64,000 bases of DNA from Antilocapra americana. Taxonomy: Eukaryota > Chordata > Mammalia > Artiodactyla > Antilocapridae. Shown in pieces: positions 24,470-35,315 of the stretch (the stretch's first letter is position 1; the number at the start of each line of letters is the position of its first letter). Under the pieces are notes generated by a model. The model searched no databases. It saw only the letters and a list, made by a program, of their open reading frames with translations, and was not told the DNA's origin. The position numbers and the translations under genes were made by a program. The stretch lies in contig ML662449.1 of the NCBI GenBank assembly GCA_007570785.1, positions 16,295,013 to 16,359,012 of the forward strand, read 5' to 3'.

Positions 24470-24737
24470 TGGAGAAGCCAATGGCAACCCCCTCCAATAC
24501 TCTTGCCTGGAAAATCCCATGCATGGAGGAGCCTGGTAGGCTGCAGTCCATGGGGTCAGTAGGAGTCGGACAAGACTGAGTGACATCACTTTCACTTTTC
24601 ACCTTCATGCATTGGAGAAGGAAATGGCAACCCACTCCAGTGTTCTTTCCTGGAGAATCCCAGGGACGGGGGAGCCCGATGCCCATCTATGGGGTTGCAC
24701 AGAGTCTGACATGCCTGAAGCGACTTTGCAGCAGCGG
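24470..24737 (+). mobile_element. BOV-A2 SINE (dimer)
   Basis: Two Bov-A monomers (blocks CCAATACTCTTGCCTGG and CCAGTGTTCTTTCCTGG) with a complete 3' end, GACTTTGCAGCAGCGG. The 11-bp duplication CATTGCTCTCT is at 24,459-24,469 and 24,738-24,748. Confidence 0.95.
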
Positions 24738-24748
24738 CATTGCTCTCT

Positions 24749-25120
24749 ATCTTGAATCCTTCTATGCTCCTTGAAATCAAGGACAGTATGTTGATTATCA
24801 ACTGCCCAGAACAGTCTTTGAAGTGCTGTTAAGAATTGTAGAGCTCACCCCTATAATGTGTTACTCAGGAAATTGCTAAAAGTGTCTTCTGCATCATTTT
24901 GGGTTACACTGCTGGTTATAACAAATGATTAACCATGTTTCCCAAAGCTTTGGCCTTTTATGTCTTAAATTGTAACATAATTAATTGGTATTTGAAAATT
25001 CATGTGCTGCGAACAACCACTAAGATATTTCTTTGGAATTAGATATTTGAATAAATAGTAACATAATTACTCTACAGAGTAGTTGAGTTTTTTGTTTTAT
25101 TTTGCTTTCAATATGCATTG
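24749..25120. other. Intergenic DNA, nothing identified
   Basis: AT-rich with no repeat or frame of note, ending at the T-rich tail of the next BovB. Confidence 0.5.
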
Positions 25121-28100
25121 CTGTTGTTCAGTCACTCAGCCACATCCGACTCTTGGCTACTGGATGGACTGCAGCACACCAGACTTCCCTTTCCTTCACT
25201 ATCTGCCAGAGTTTGCTCAGACTCATGTTCATTGAGGCGATGATGCCATCCAACCATCTCATCGTCTGTCACTGCCACCTCCTCCTGCCCTCAAACTTTC
25301 CAGGATCAGGATCTTTTCCAATGAGTCAGCCTATGCATCAGGTGGCCAAAGTATTGCATCTTCAACTTCACAATCAGCCCTTATATTTAATAGGCAGGAT
25401 TGATTTCTTTTAGGATTGACTGGCTTGATTTCCTTTCTGTCCAAGGGACTCTCAATATTTTTCAGCACCACAGTTCAAAAGCATTAATTCTTCAGCACTC
25501 AGTCATCTTTATGGTCCAGCTCTCACATCCATACATGACTACTGGAGAAACCATAGCATTGACTAGAAAGACCTTTATCAGCAAAGTGATGTCTTTGAGG
25601 CTAGTTTTCTTACATGGAGCACATCTTTTAATTTCATGGCTGCACTCACCATCTGCAGTGATTTTGGAGCCCAAGAAAATAAAGTTTGTCACTGTTTCCA
25701 TTGTTTCCTTATTTATTTGCCATGAAGCGATAGGACCAGATGCCATGACTTTAGTTTACTGAATGTTGAGTTTTAAGCCAGCTTTGTCAGTCTCCTCTTT
25801 CACTTTCCTCAAGAAGCTCTTCAGTTCTTCTTCACTTTCTGCCATTAGGGTGGTATCATCTGCATATCTGAGATTATTGATATTTCTCCCCAAAACCTTG
25901 ATTCCAGCTTGTGCTTCATACAGCCTGGCATTTCGCATGATGTGCTCTGCATAGAAGTTAACTAAGCAGAGTGACAATATACAGCCTCGGCATACTCTTT
26001 CCCAATTTGGAGCCAGTCCATTATTCCATGTCTGGGTATAACTATTGCTTCTTGACCTGCATACAGATTTCTCAGGAGGCAGGTAAGGTGGCCTGGTATT
26101 CCCATCACTTTAAGAATTTTCCACAGTTTGTTGTGATCCACATAGTCACAGGCTTTAGCATAGTCAATGAAGCAGAAGTGGATGCTTTTGTGGAATTCTC
26201 TTGCTTTTTCTATGATCTAATGGATGTTGGCAATTTGATCTCTTGTTTCTCTGCCTTTTCTAAATCCAGCATGTACATCTGGAAGTTCTTCGGTTCACAT
26301 ACTATTGAAGCCTGGCTTGAAGAATTTTGAGCATTATTTTGCTAGTGTGTGAAATGAATGCAATTAGGCAGTAGTTTGAATATTCTTTTGCATTGCTCTT
26401 CATTGAGAATAGAATGAAAACTGACTTTTTCTGTCTTGTGGCCACTGATGAGTTTTCCAAATTTGCTGGCATATTGGGTGCAGCACTTTAACACCATCAT
26501 CTTTTAGCATTTGAAATAGCTTGGCAGGAATTCCATCACCTCCACTAGCTTTGTTCATAATTCTGTTTTCTAACGCTGACTTGACTTCACACTTCAGGGC
26601 GTCTGGCTCTAGGTGAGTGATCACACCTTCATGGTTATCTGGGTCATTAAGACCTTTTTTAGTACAGTTCTTCTGTGTATTCTAGCCACCTCTTCTTAGT
26701 ATCTTCTGCTTCTGTTAGGTCCACACCATTTCTTTCCTTTATTGTGCTCACCTTTGCATAAAACGTTCTTTTAGAAACTCTAATTTTCTTGAAGAGATCT
26801 CTAATCTTTTTCATTCTATTGTTTTCCTCTATTTCTTTGCATTGCTTGCTCAAGAATGCTTTCTTATCTCTCCTTGCTGTTCTCTGGAATTCTGCATTCA
26901 GTTGGACATATCTTCCCCTTTCTCCTTTACCTTTCAATTCTCTTCTTTTTCCAGCTATTTGTAAGACCTTCTGAGACAACCATTTTGCCTTTTAGCATTT
27001 CTTTTTCTTGGGTATGGTTTCAAACACTGCCTCCTCTACAGTGTTACAAACCTCTGTCCATAGTTCTTTAGGAACTCTCTCTGTCACATCTAATCCTTTG
27101 AATCTATTTGCCACTTCCACTGTATAATTGTAAGGTATTTGATTTAGATCATACCTGAACAGCCTAATGGTTTCCCCTACTTTCTTCAATTTAAGTCCGA
27201 ATTTCACAATAAGAAGTTCATGATCTAAGTCACAGTCAGCTCCCCGTCTTGATTTTGCTGACTATATAGTGCTTCTCCATTTTTGACTGCAAAGAGAATA
27301 TAATCAGTCTGATTTCAGTATGACCATCTGGTGATATCCATGTGTAGAGTCTTCTCTTGGTGGCTGGAAGAGACTGTTTGCTGTGACCAGTGTCTTCCTT
27401 TGGCAACTCTCTATTAGCCTTTGCTCTGCTTCATTTTGTACTCCAAGACCAAACTTTCATGCTACTCCAGGTATCTCTTGACTTCCTTATTTTGCACTCT
27501 AATACCCTATGATGAAAAGGATATCTTTTTTTGATGTTAGTTCTAGAAGGCCTTGCAGATCTTCATAGAACCATTCAGCTTCACCCTTTTTGGCATTAGA
27601 GACTGGGGCATAGACTTGGGTTACTGTGATATTGAATGATTTGTCTTGGAAATGAACTGAGATTATCTGTCATTCTCATCTGAGAATGCATGCAAGTACT
27701 GCATTTCAAACTCTTTTGTTGACTATGAGGGCTACTCCATTTCTTCTAAGGAATTCTTGCCCACAGTAGTAGATAAAATGGTCATTGAATTAAATTTGCC
27801 CATTCCTATCCATTTTAGCTAACTGATTCCTAAAATGATGTCCGACCTTACTATCTCCTGTTTGACCACTTTCAATTTACCTTGATTCATGGACGTAACA
27901 ACATTCCAGGTCCCTATGCAATACGTGCCTTACAGCATAGAACTTTACTTTAACTATCATACATAGCCATAATTGTGTGTCATTTCTACTTTAGCTCAAC
28001 CTTTTCATTCCTTATGGAGCTATTTCTCTGTTCTTCTCCAATAGCGCATACCCTACTGACCTGTGGGGTTCATTTTTCAGTGTCATATATTTTTATTTTT

Positions 28101-28257
28101 TCATACTGATCATGGTATTCTCAAGGCAAGAGTGTTGAAGTGGTTTGCTTTTCCCTTCTCCTGTGGACCATGCATTGTCAGAATTCTTCACCAAGACCTG
28201 TTGGTCTTGGCTGGCTCTATGTGGCAGGGTTCATAGTTTCATTAAGTCAGACAAAGT
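25121..28257 (-). mobile_element. BovB LINE, nearly full length, minus strand
   Basis: The 3' terminus is at 25,121 (GTTGTTCAGTCACTCAGCC). The element then runs through RT, linker and endonuclease to the 5' UTR block at about 28,110-28,250 (antisense of the GTTCTGACAAA...GTGGTCCA region). It is about 3.1 kb, close to the usual BovB length. The RT piece at 25,756-25,977 keeps the catalytic box RYADDTTLMAESEEELK. The linker piece at 26,659-26,979 and the finger-region piece at 26,992-27,207 (KLKKVGETIRLFRYDLNQIP) are also readable. Many indels and stops kill the frame. Confidence 0.93.
25756..25977 (-). pseudogene. BovB RT palm fragment with intact YADD
   Basis: A 73-codon open stretch of the BovB reverse transcriptase. 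The order is LVNFYAEHIMRNA, then AGIKVLGRNINNLR, then the metal-binding YADD box, then MAESEEELKSFLRKVKEETD and KAGLKLNIQ. It is one of few BovB pieces here with an unmutated catalytic box. The surrounding frames are broken, so no enzyme is made. Confidence 0.85.
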
Positions 28258-30157
28258 TTTTTAATGCTAATTATTTCAATTGATCACATCTCCAAAAGCC
28301 TTGCATTTAATGTGGAATTTATTGTAGATGATGACCAGTGATTTTCTTAATGTGTGAAAACCAAAATTTAATTTAGGTTAATGTAAGCAAACAAAAGAAA
28401 AAACCATATTTATATATTCTTGGGCTATATGTGTTATCATGATAACTTAAAAAATATTTGAAATGTGAGGATTGTGGGCATAAATGAAAACAAAGGAAAG
28501 CCAAAATCCCATTACTGGGAGAGTTGTTTAGGTTTCGTTCACTTCCAAGCTGCTAAAGTCCATTGGTGCAGTGCCACCGGCCCCCACACCCACCTGTCAC
28601 ACTGGATGCAAATGTTCAGCATGGTGAGTGCAAAACTGTGGGACAGGGATGACCCTACCATATCGTATTGTCCGAATGTGGGACAGGAGGTCACACATCT
28701 CTGACTCCTCATTGATCAGTCATTGTACACAATACCCCTCTGGAGAAGAGAAAGAACTTTTGTAAAGGTGATATTCTTCAGCCAACAACAAACTCCAGGC
28801 AAGGTGTGTGTGTGTGTATGTGGGGAGTTATGAGCAATGAGAGTTTACTGTGTCACATGTCACCTACCAACATTCTCAGAAGCCAGAGTAAAACTGTTGC
28901 AATCCTCAAAATAGAGGAGGATATGAATTTTTCCATAGAAGACATAAGTCCAGGCCATAAAGGCAATGACAGGTAAATACAATTATATTAAAATTAACTC
29001 TTTAGACATTAAAAGTAAAAAGAGAAATTTACACTGATAAAATGTAGCAATACATAAACATGATAAAGATATATGTCCACACAATTTAAAAATGCTTGAA
29101 AATAGGACAAAATAACTTGAATGTGTGCTTTACAGAAAGACAAATAAAATGACAATAAATATGTTAAAATGGATTAACATTAATTAGCATACAAATAAAT
29201 ATAAATAGGAAAGAAAGAAAGAAAAAGGATAATATTTGTACTCACCAGACAAATATTAAAGAGTTGGACAATGAATGTCAAGCAATGGTCTATATAATAT
29301 GTAAACACTTTGACTGTTGGAACTATAAATTGCTCCTTAACAGTTTGGAAAAGAATTTGACATTACTTAATGAAGCAAAATGTGTGCATTTTCAATTACT
29401 TGGGAATATCGCTTTTATGAATATACTCTTTGGAAACACTTGTTTATGTGTTTTCAAAACAGCAGTATCTATTAGAGCAAATGTGTGGGAAAAATTTCAA
29501 AGTGCAGAATTCTCACACAGTATGAGACTAAAAGTAAAGGAACTACATTGGCACATATAAATTTAAATGAACTTGTTCATAATAATAAAATAATGAACAT
29601 AAACACACATATATATTTATATGTACAAAAACAAATATAAAGTAATAAAAAGATACTGCTATAGAACATTCACCCAGATTTATTTTAAACAAATTTCTGA
29701 AGCATGAAAATTTAAATGGTATCTATTTTTGAAAAAATATTAATATATATTACCTGATTGCTCAAGGGTAAATAAAAGAATAATATATAATTTCAAGTAG
29801 GAGTCTTGTTGCCCTGAGTATAGGGGAAGTCAGGAAGAGATGTGACTGGAGAGAACATGACAAAATGGACTTTGAGAATTAAGCCCTAGATGCATAGTTA
29901 CTGTTATTTAGTATAAAATTCACATGCATTATACATATTCTTTTTATTGCTTCAAATTTTAATTAAATTATTTTTAAAGGAAAGTGAATGGACATCTGTT
30001 TCTATATTAGTTCTAGATTATTTAATAGATGAATTTTATCAAACTTTTAAGAGGCAGATAATTTGTATGGCATGTAAATTACTATAAAAGAGAGATAGAG
30101 TGTAATAACTCTTGTAATTTTTCCTTCTCTCTTAGATAAAATTTCAGTATGTAGGCT
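28258..30157. other. AT-rich intergenic DNA with a less AT-rich patch
   Basis: A patch at about 28,530-28,700 is GC-richer than its surroundings and carries a 79-codon frame without known motifs. A (TG)n run lies at about 28,805-28,817. An L1M-like stretch is listed separately. Otherwise nothing is recognised. Confidence 0.45.
29060..29480 (+). mobile_element. Possible old L1M ORF2-end/3' fragment
   Basis: The order of diverged blocks resembles old L1 3' regions: 'CAGTTTGGAAAAGAATTTGACA' near 29,341-29,362, preceded by 'GGACAATGAATGTCAAGC' and followed by 'TATGAATATACTCTTTGG'. The 98-codon frame 29,264-29,560 lies in it and is probably chance. Confidence 0.4.
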
Positions 30158-30167
30158 GTGGAAGGGA
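30158..30167 (+). repeat. Left 10-bp direct repeat flanking L1 (GTGGAAGGGA)
   Basis: Identical to 34,316-34,325 and lies exactly at the truncated 3' edge of the L1 copy. It is a candidate target-site duplication. Confidence 0.7.
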
Positions 30168-30813
30168 TTTATCAAGGTTAGATTTATGACCCAGGATGTG
30201 ATCTATCCTGGAGAAGTTCCCGTGTGCGCTTGAGAAAAAGGTGAAATTCCTTGTTTTGGGGTGGAATGACCTATAGATATCAATTAGGTCTAGTTGGTCT
30301 ATTGTTTCATTTAAAGTTTGAATTTCCTTGTTACTTTTCTGTCTAGTTGATCTATCCATTGGTGTGAGTGGTGTATTAAAGTCTCCCACTATTATTGTGT
30401 TGTTGTTAATTTCCCCTTTCATACTTGTTAGCATTTGCCTTACATATTGTGGTGCTCCTATGTTGGGTGCATAAATATTTATAATTGTTATTTCTTCTTC
30501 TTGGATTGATCCTTTGATCATTATGTAATGTCCATCTTTATCTCTTTTCACTGCCTTTATTTTAAAGTCTACTTTATCTGATATGAGTATTGCCACTCCT
30601 GCTTTCTTTTGGTCTTTATTTGCATGGAATATCTTTTTTCCAGCCTTTAACTTTCAGTCTATATGTGTCCCTAGGTTTGAGGTGGGTCTCTTGTAGACAA
30701 CATATATAGGGATCTTGTTTCTGTATCCAATCAGCCAATCTTTGTCTTTTGGTTGGGGCATTCAGCCCATTTACATTTAATGTAATTATTGATAAGTATG
30801 ATCCCGCTGCCAT
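30168..30813 (-). pseudogene. L1 ORF2 endonuclease domain, truncated, one frameshift
   Basis: ORF2p nicks target DNA and reverse transcribes L1 RNA. Only its apurinic-like endonuclease domain is here. It opens with MAAGSYLSIITLNVNGLNAP, then QKQDPYICCLQETHL (catalytic Asn and Glu region). A frame break lies in the A-run near 30,632-30,637. It continues with DGHYIMIKGSIQEEEI, the GDFNTPL block and SRIDHILGHKSN (Asp-His catalytic end). L1 homology then stops at about 30,168 and the frame runs on into flanking DNA. The start is the ATG at 30,813, 51 bases after the ORF1 stop. Confidence 0.9.
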
Positions 30814-30864
30814 TTATTTTATTGTTTTGGGTTCGAGATTATCTACCCCATTTGTGTTTCCTAT

Positions 30865-31792
30865 CTAGACAAGATCCTTTAGCATTCGTTGGAGGGCTGG
30901 TTTGGTGTTGCTGAATTCTCTCAGTTTCTGCTTGTCTGAAAAACTTTTGAATTCTCCTTCAAATTGGAATGAGATCCTTGCTGGGTACAGTAATCGGGGT
31001 TGTAGATTGTTTTCTTCCATGACTTTAAGAATGCTCTGCCATTCCCTTCTGGCCTGAAGCGTTTCTATTGACAGATCAGCTGTTATCCTTATGGGATTCC
31101 CCTTGTGAGTTATTTTTTGCTTCTCCCTTGCTGCTTTTAATATTTGGTCTTTGTATTTGATATTTGCCAATTTGATTAATATGTGTCTTGGGGTGTTCTG
31201 CTTGGGGTTCATTCTATTTGGGACTCTCTGTGTTTCTTGGACCTGAGTGGCTATTTGCTTCCCCAATTTAGGGAAATTTTCAACAATTATCTCTTCAAGA
31301 AATTTCCGATGGTCTTTCTTTTTGTCTTCTTCTTCTGGGACTCCTATGATTCGAATATTGGTGCGTTTAATATTGTCCCAGAGGTCTCTAAGATTGTCCT
31401 CATTTCTTTTAATTCTTTTTTCATTTTTCCTTTCTGTTTCATTTATTTCTGCCATTCTGTCTTCTACCTCACTTATCCTGTCTTCTATCTCTGTTATTCT
31501 ACTGTTGGTTCCCTCCAGGGTGTTTTTTTATCTCATTTATTGCATTATTTATTGTATTTTGACTCTTTTTCATTTCTTCTAAGTCCTTGTTAAAGCTTAC
31601 CTGCATCTTCTCAATCCTTGCCTGCAGGTTACTGAACTGCAGCTCCAACTTATTTTCCAGGTTTTGGATCATTTTCACTATCATTATTCGGAATTCTTTG
31701 TCAGGTAGACATCCTATCTCTTCGTCTTTTGTTTGGTCTAGGGGATATTTATCCTGTTCCTTTACTTGCTGGGTATTTCTCTGCCTTTTCAT
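30865..31792 (-). pseudogene. L1 ORF1 (RNA-binding protein), one frameshift
   Basis: ORF1p coats L1 RNA as a coiled-coil trimer. The N-terminal piece (31,792-31,499) begins MKRQRNTQQVKEQDK and runs into the heptad-rich region MIQNLENKLELQFSNLQARI. A one-base change in the T-run at 31,523-31,529 (A-run on the coding strand) shifts the frame. The second piece (31,455-30,865) holds RRM-type NIRIIGVPEEEDKKK and the C-terminal ARREWQSILKVMEENN and LLYPARISFQFEG blocks. It ends at a proper stop. Apart from the frameshift the protein looks complete at roughly 305-310 codons. Confidence 0.9.
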
Positions 31793-32629
31793 CTTGTTTA
31801 TCTTGCTGTGTTGCCCCTTTATTGTGGGGGTTCCTCACTATGGGAGGGGTTGGATGTGTGGTTTGTAGAAGTTTCCTGGATGGGAAGGCTTGTGTGGTGT
31901 TCTGGTGGGTGGATCTGGGTTTCCTCACTGTAACTAACAATGGAGTGTCCAGTAAAGAGATTTGAGGTGTCGGTGGACTTGGTGTGACCTTGGGCAACCT
32001 GTGTATTGAAGCTCCAGGCAGTGTTCCTGCGTTGCTGGAGAATTTGCTTGGTATATCTTACTCTGGAGCTTGTTGGCCCTTGGGGGTTGGTTAGTTTCAG
32101 TTTTGGTATGGAGGAGTTTGATGAGTTCCTATCGATTAATTAACTCTTGGATCCAGGAGTTTTCTGGAATGCTCAGGGTCTGGGTTTAGCCTCCTGTCTT
32201 CCAGTAGCTTCAGGACTCTTTTATCTCTGCACTGATGGTGGCAGAACCTCTAGTTTAGTGATGAGAAGTTTCTTCACAGTGAGGGACACCCTGTCGGGTA
32301 CACAGAGTTACATGGCATGAACCAGAAGGAGAAGAGAGGAATCAGATGGTGAGGGAGTGAAGTGGCCAGTGATTGCTCCCCTGTGTGCCCTCCACAGCCT
32401 GGATCCCTTGGAGATGTTCACAGAGTTATACCGAAATATGAAGAGGGTGGAAGGAGACAGAATTGACCAGAGAGAGAAAAGAGAGAGTCAGATGGATAGA
32501 GACAGATCCAGCCAGTGGTCCGTTATTTCAGTGTTCTTCACAGCTCGTAACACTCAAGCAGAGTCCCAGAGTTGGGTAGAGATTATACAGGGGAAGGGGA
32601 CGTTGAAGGTGTCTTGGTAGGAGAAGAAA

Positions 32630-33080
32630 AGAGAGAGAGAAAAAAAAAAAGGAGAGACAAGAATGGGGAGAGAGCAGTCAAGCCAATGATCTCACTCCCA
32701 GGTAACAATGGGTACTGGAGCTTGGATCTTTAAAGGTACAAAGGTGATACCAAATACTAATAAGCAAAGATTAAAAATCTAGAGTAAAGACTGGATTCTC
32801 AAAAATACTATTACGAAAAAAAGAAAGAAAGAATGATAAAGAAGAAAATAAAAAACAATCAATTAAAAAAATTAAAAAAGGGGAATAAAGTGGAGATATA
32901 AAAGGTAAGAAAGGAGATAGGATGGAGAATACAATAAGGGAGAAAGAGGAGATTTTTAAAAAAGGGAAAATAAAAATAAAGGAAAAGAAAGAAAGAAAAA
33001 AAAGAAAATAACAAGGTTATAGGGGACTTAAAAATTCTTTAAAAAAAAGTATAAAAAAGTTTTAAAAATTTAAAAGATGT
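32630..33080 (-). other. A/G-rich (plus strand) tract within the L1 5' UTR
   Basis: The plus strand is strongly purine-rich with repeated GAAAG, AAAAG and GGAGA words, so the L1 sense strand is pyrimidine-rich. It has no coding capacity. It separates the ORF1-proximal 5' UTR from the CpG-rich part. Confidence 0.7.
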
Positions 33081-33339
33081 TCCTAGTACAGTTATAACTA
33101 AGGCTTTCTCTGGTGCTGATGCGTACAGCGAGGGGTCAGTTCATTTTCAGATAATTCCTTGGTCCAACTTGTACTTCTCGCAGTCTATAGACTCCTTTCT
33201 ATGCAGTCTGTGCTACCGACCGGGATTTAATCTGCTTCTCCTGTCAGTTCCAAAGCTGTTGGCTCTGCTAGCTTAAGCGTCTTCTGTCTGCTGGTCTTTT
33301 AAGTGTCTATTCAGCGCTTTGGAGTTTGCCCTGCTCCTG

Positions 33340-33930
33340 GTGAGAGGGCTTCCCCCGCCCCCTCTGCTCAGGCTCTCTGTTGTCCGCCCGGCGCAGTTGG
33401 GGAGTGCGGCTTCTCCCCTCCCCCAGCCCAACCGCTCGGTTTTCTCGACGTGCAGCTAAGCACATCTTCTTAGGTGTGTAGAGTGCAGATCCATCCAGAA
33501 TCCCCAGAAGTCTTGGTTAGCACCTAGCTCTGCTCAAAATTTGGCCGCAGAAGCCTCCCCGGGGCTGGGTTATGCCCGCTGCTCTCGGGCGGGGGTTGGG
33601 CCTGTCTGCAGCCCGCAGGCGCCCAGCTCCCCCCTGCCGGCCTCCTCTCTGCCGACTCCGCACCACCCTTTACTCTGTGCCACCCGGCCAGCTGCCTCTC
33701 TGCCGACTCTGCACCGCCCTTTGTTCTGTGCGTGGGCCTGGCAGGGGGGCTCTTCCTGGGGAAAGCTACTTCTCAGTCTATCTCCGGTTAGCCCCCTGGG
33801 TTGGGTCCCTCAGGCTGCTCCGTTCCCTGAGCGCGCGGCCCGCCCCTCCTTGAGCAGTCCGCTTTGGCTAGTGGGGGGTGGGGCATCCGGGCCACCGCAG
33901 CTCCGCTGTGCCTTGCAGCCAGAGACGTAG
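33340..33930 (-). promoter_or_regulatory. CpG-rich part of the L1 5' UTR promoter
   Basis: This is the only CpG-dense stretch in the window (for example GTCCGCCCGGCGCAG at about 33,382, and CCTGAGCGCGCGGCCCGCC near 33,827). L1 5' UTRs act as internal RNA polymerase II promoters and are silenced by CpG methylation. Retained CpGs argue for a fairly recent insertion. Plus-strand open frames here (33,541-33,930 and 33,572-33,853) are antisense to L1 and of biased composition. Confidence 0.75.
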
Positions 33931-34293
33931 CTTGCAGGGCTTAATTATTAATCTGCTTTTACTCCAGGCTATCTTGCTCTCCAAGATTCACCACATATCC
34001 GCCCAAGAGAATGCTCCCTGGTATTCAGAAACCTTTCTCCTCTTTTTTTTTCCCTCTTTATTCCAGACTCCCCTTCCGGGATGGATCCCCACCCCCAACT
34101 CTTTGTCTCTCCCTTTACTTTTTTCTCTCTTTTTTTCTTTTGTCCTACCTCCTCTCGTCAGCAATGGGCCGTCCCTTCAGATGCCCGATGTCCTCTGCCA
34201 GCATTTAGATCCTGTTTTATGGAGTTTGCGCGGCCTTTAAAAGTTCTTTTGGTGTATTTATTGGGGAGAGTGTGGTCTCCCCATCCTATTCCT

Positions 34294-34303
34294 CCGCCAT
34301 CTT
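34294..34303 (-). promoter_or_regulatory. YY1-type site at the L1 5' end
   Basis: Read on the minus strand the bases are AAGATGGCGG, about 12 bases from the element start. In L1 promoters such a YY1 site sets the transcription start position. That role is inferred by analogy with other mammalian L1s. Confidence 0.7.
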
Positions 34304-34315
34304 AGTCCCCCCCCC

Positions 34316-34325
34316 GTGGAAGGGA
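34316..34325 (+). repeat. Right 10-bp direct repeat flanking L1 (GTGGAAGGGA)
   Basis: Identical to 30,158-30,167 and directly abuts the G-run that begins the L1 5' end. Confidence 0.7.
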
Positions 34326-34736
34326 ATAGTGTGTCTCTAACTCACTAGGTTATCCAGAGGCTTAAGTTACTTTTTTTTAAACTATGCCCAAAGTTTTGTA
34401 AAATCTATGATCAATAGTGAATCATCACAGCCACCATCTTCAAATTTCAAATTAGATAAAATAAAGATAAAATCATGGAGAGTTAGCTGCTTCCTTTATG
34501 GCACATTATTTGCAAGCCCTGCATACCTCTTCTTGCCATCTAACATTGACTAAAACAAGGTCACCTGACCTTATTAGTTATGCAAAAAGCTGAGACATGT
34601 AGTCTGAAGCCATGAGCTATATCCTTAGGTAAAACATTCAGTTTTTACTAAACAGAATAACGAGAAAATGAATATTAGTTAAAAAATAGAAGTGTCTTTC
34701 ACCCATAGGATTAAGCATCCAAAATAAAGGACCAGA
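34326..34736. other. Intergenic DNA, nothing identified
   Basis: AT-rich without recognised repeats or frames. Confidence 0.5.
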
Positions 34737-34747
34737 ACATTGAGTTT

Positions 34748-34868
34748 GTTAGTCCCTTAGATGTGTCCCACTCTTTGCAACCCCATGGACTGTAGCCCAC
34801 CAGGCTCCTCTGTCCATGGGATTCTCCAGGCAAGAATACTGGAGGGGGTTGCCATTTCCTTCTCCAGC
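34748..34868 (-). mobile_element. Truncated Bov-tA/Bov-A SINE
   Basis: Only the Bov-A part is present (CCACCAGGCTCCTCTGTCC and CAAGAATACTGGAGGGGG); the tRNA head is missing. The 11-bp duplication ACATTGAGTTT at 34,737-34,747 and 34,869-34,879 shows it inserted in this short form. Confidence 0.92.
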
Positions 34869-35070
34869 ACATTGAGTTTAGGTGAGTAGAAAATATAAAT
34901 ATATGTATATATAATCATGGTCAATTAAGGTTCTTCTACAAATGGAAGGATCATTTAATATTAGGAAATATAATTCATTATCTTATATTGATAAAGGAGA
35001 AGAAAACAAATGCTGTTTGGATAGATAACAAAAGTTAGGCAACTGTAGAAACACATTTGTATTAAAAACA

Positions 35071-35280
35071 CTTGTTCAGTCACTAAGTCATGTCTGACCC
35101 TTTGCAACCCAATGGACGCAGCATGTCAGGTTTCTCTGTCCTCTACCTCTCAGAGTTTGCTGAGATTCAAGTCCGTTGAGTCAGTGATTCTATCTAACCA
35201 GCTCAGCCTCTGTCCCCCACCTACTTCTACTTTTGCCTTCAGTCTCTCCCAGTATCAGAGTATTTTTATTTTAATGAATC
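35071..35280 (-). mobile_element. BovB 3'-end fragment, minus strand
   Basis: Antisense of the last about 210 bases of BovB (CTTGTTCAGTCACTAAGTCA, then AGTCAGTGATTCTATCTAACC). It lies head to head with the plus-strand copy at 35,316. Because both carry the 3' end, they are separate insertions. Confidence 0.88.
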
Positions 35281-35315
35281 CTACCTAAAAATAAAAAGAA
35301 GCTCTCTTAAATTAA

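Larger units (their letters stand above)
30168..34315 (-). mobile_element. Ruminant L1, complete 5' half, truncated at the 3' side
   Basis: On the minus strand this starts with a run of G and ACTAAGATGGCGGAGGAATAG, the typical L1 5' end. About 2.5 kb of 5' UTR is followed by ORF1 (31,792-30,865), a 51-base gap and ORF2 (from 30,813). ORF2 stops after about 215 codons, right after the RIDHILGHKSN endonuclease block. The RT domain, 3' UTR and poly-A are absent. Most genomic L1 copies lose the 5' end, not the 3' end. Both edges touch the same 10-mer (30,158-30,167 and 34,316-34,325). Confidence 0.92.

Noticed and set aside
25081..28268. AGTTTTTT on both sides of the BovB at 25,121-28,257 as a target duplication
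   Set aside because: Low-complexity and not tightly placed at the element ends; could be chance.
28465..28704. 79-codon plus frame in a GC-richer patch, with a splice-donor-like ATGGTGAGTG at about 28,620
   Set aside because: One donor-like site without acceptor or other exons is weak. No protein family recognised. Could be checked with RNA-seq.
29264..29560. 98-codon plus frame
   Set aside because: Lies in a stretch resembling an old L1 3' region; the translation shows no L1 or other motif in that frame.
31183..31593. 136-codon hydrophobic plus frame
   Set aside because: Exact antisense of L1 ORF1; a shadow frame.
33541..33930. 129-codon proline/serine-rich plus frame
   Set aside because: Antisense to the CpG-rich L1 5' UTR. 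GC-rich DNA has few stops, so the length is expected by composition.
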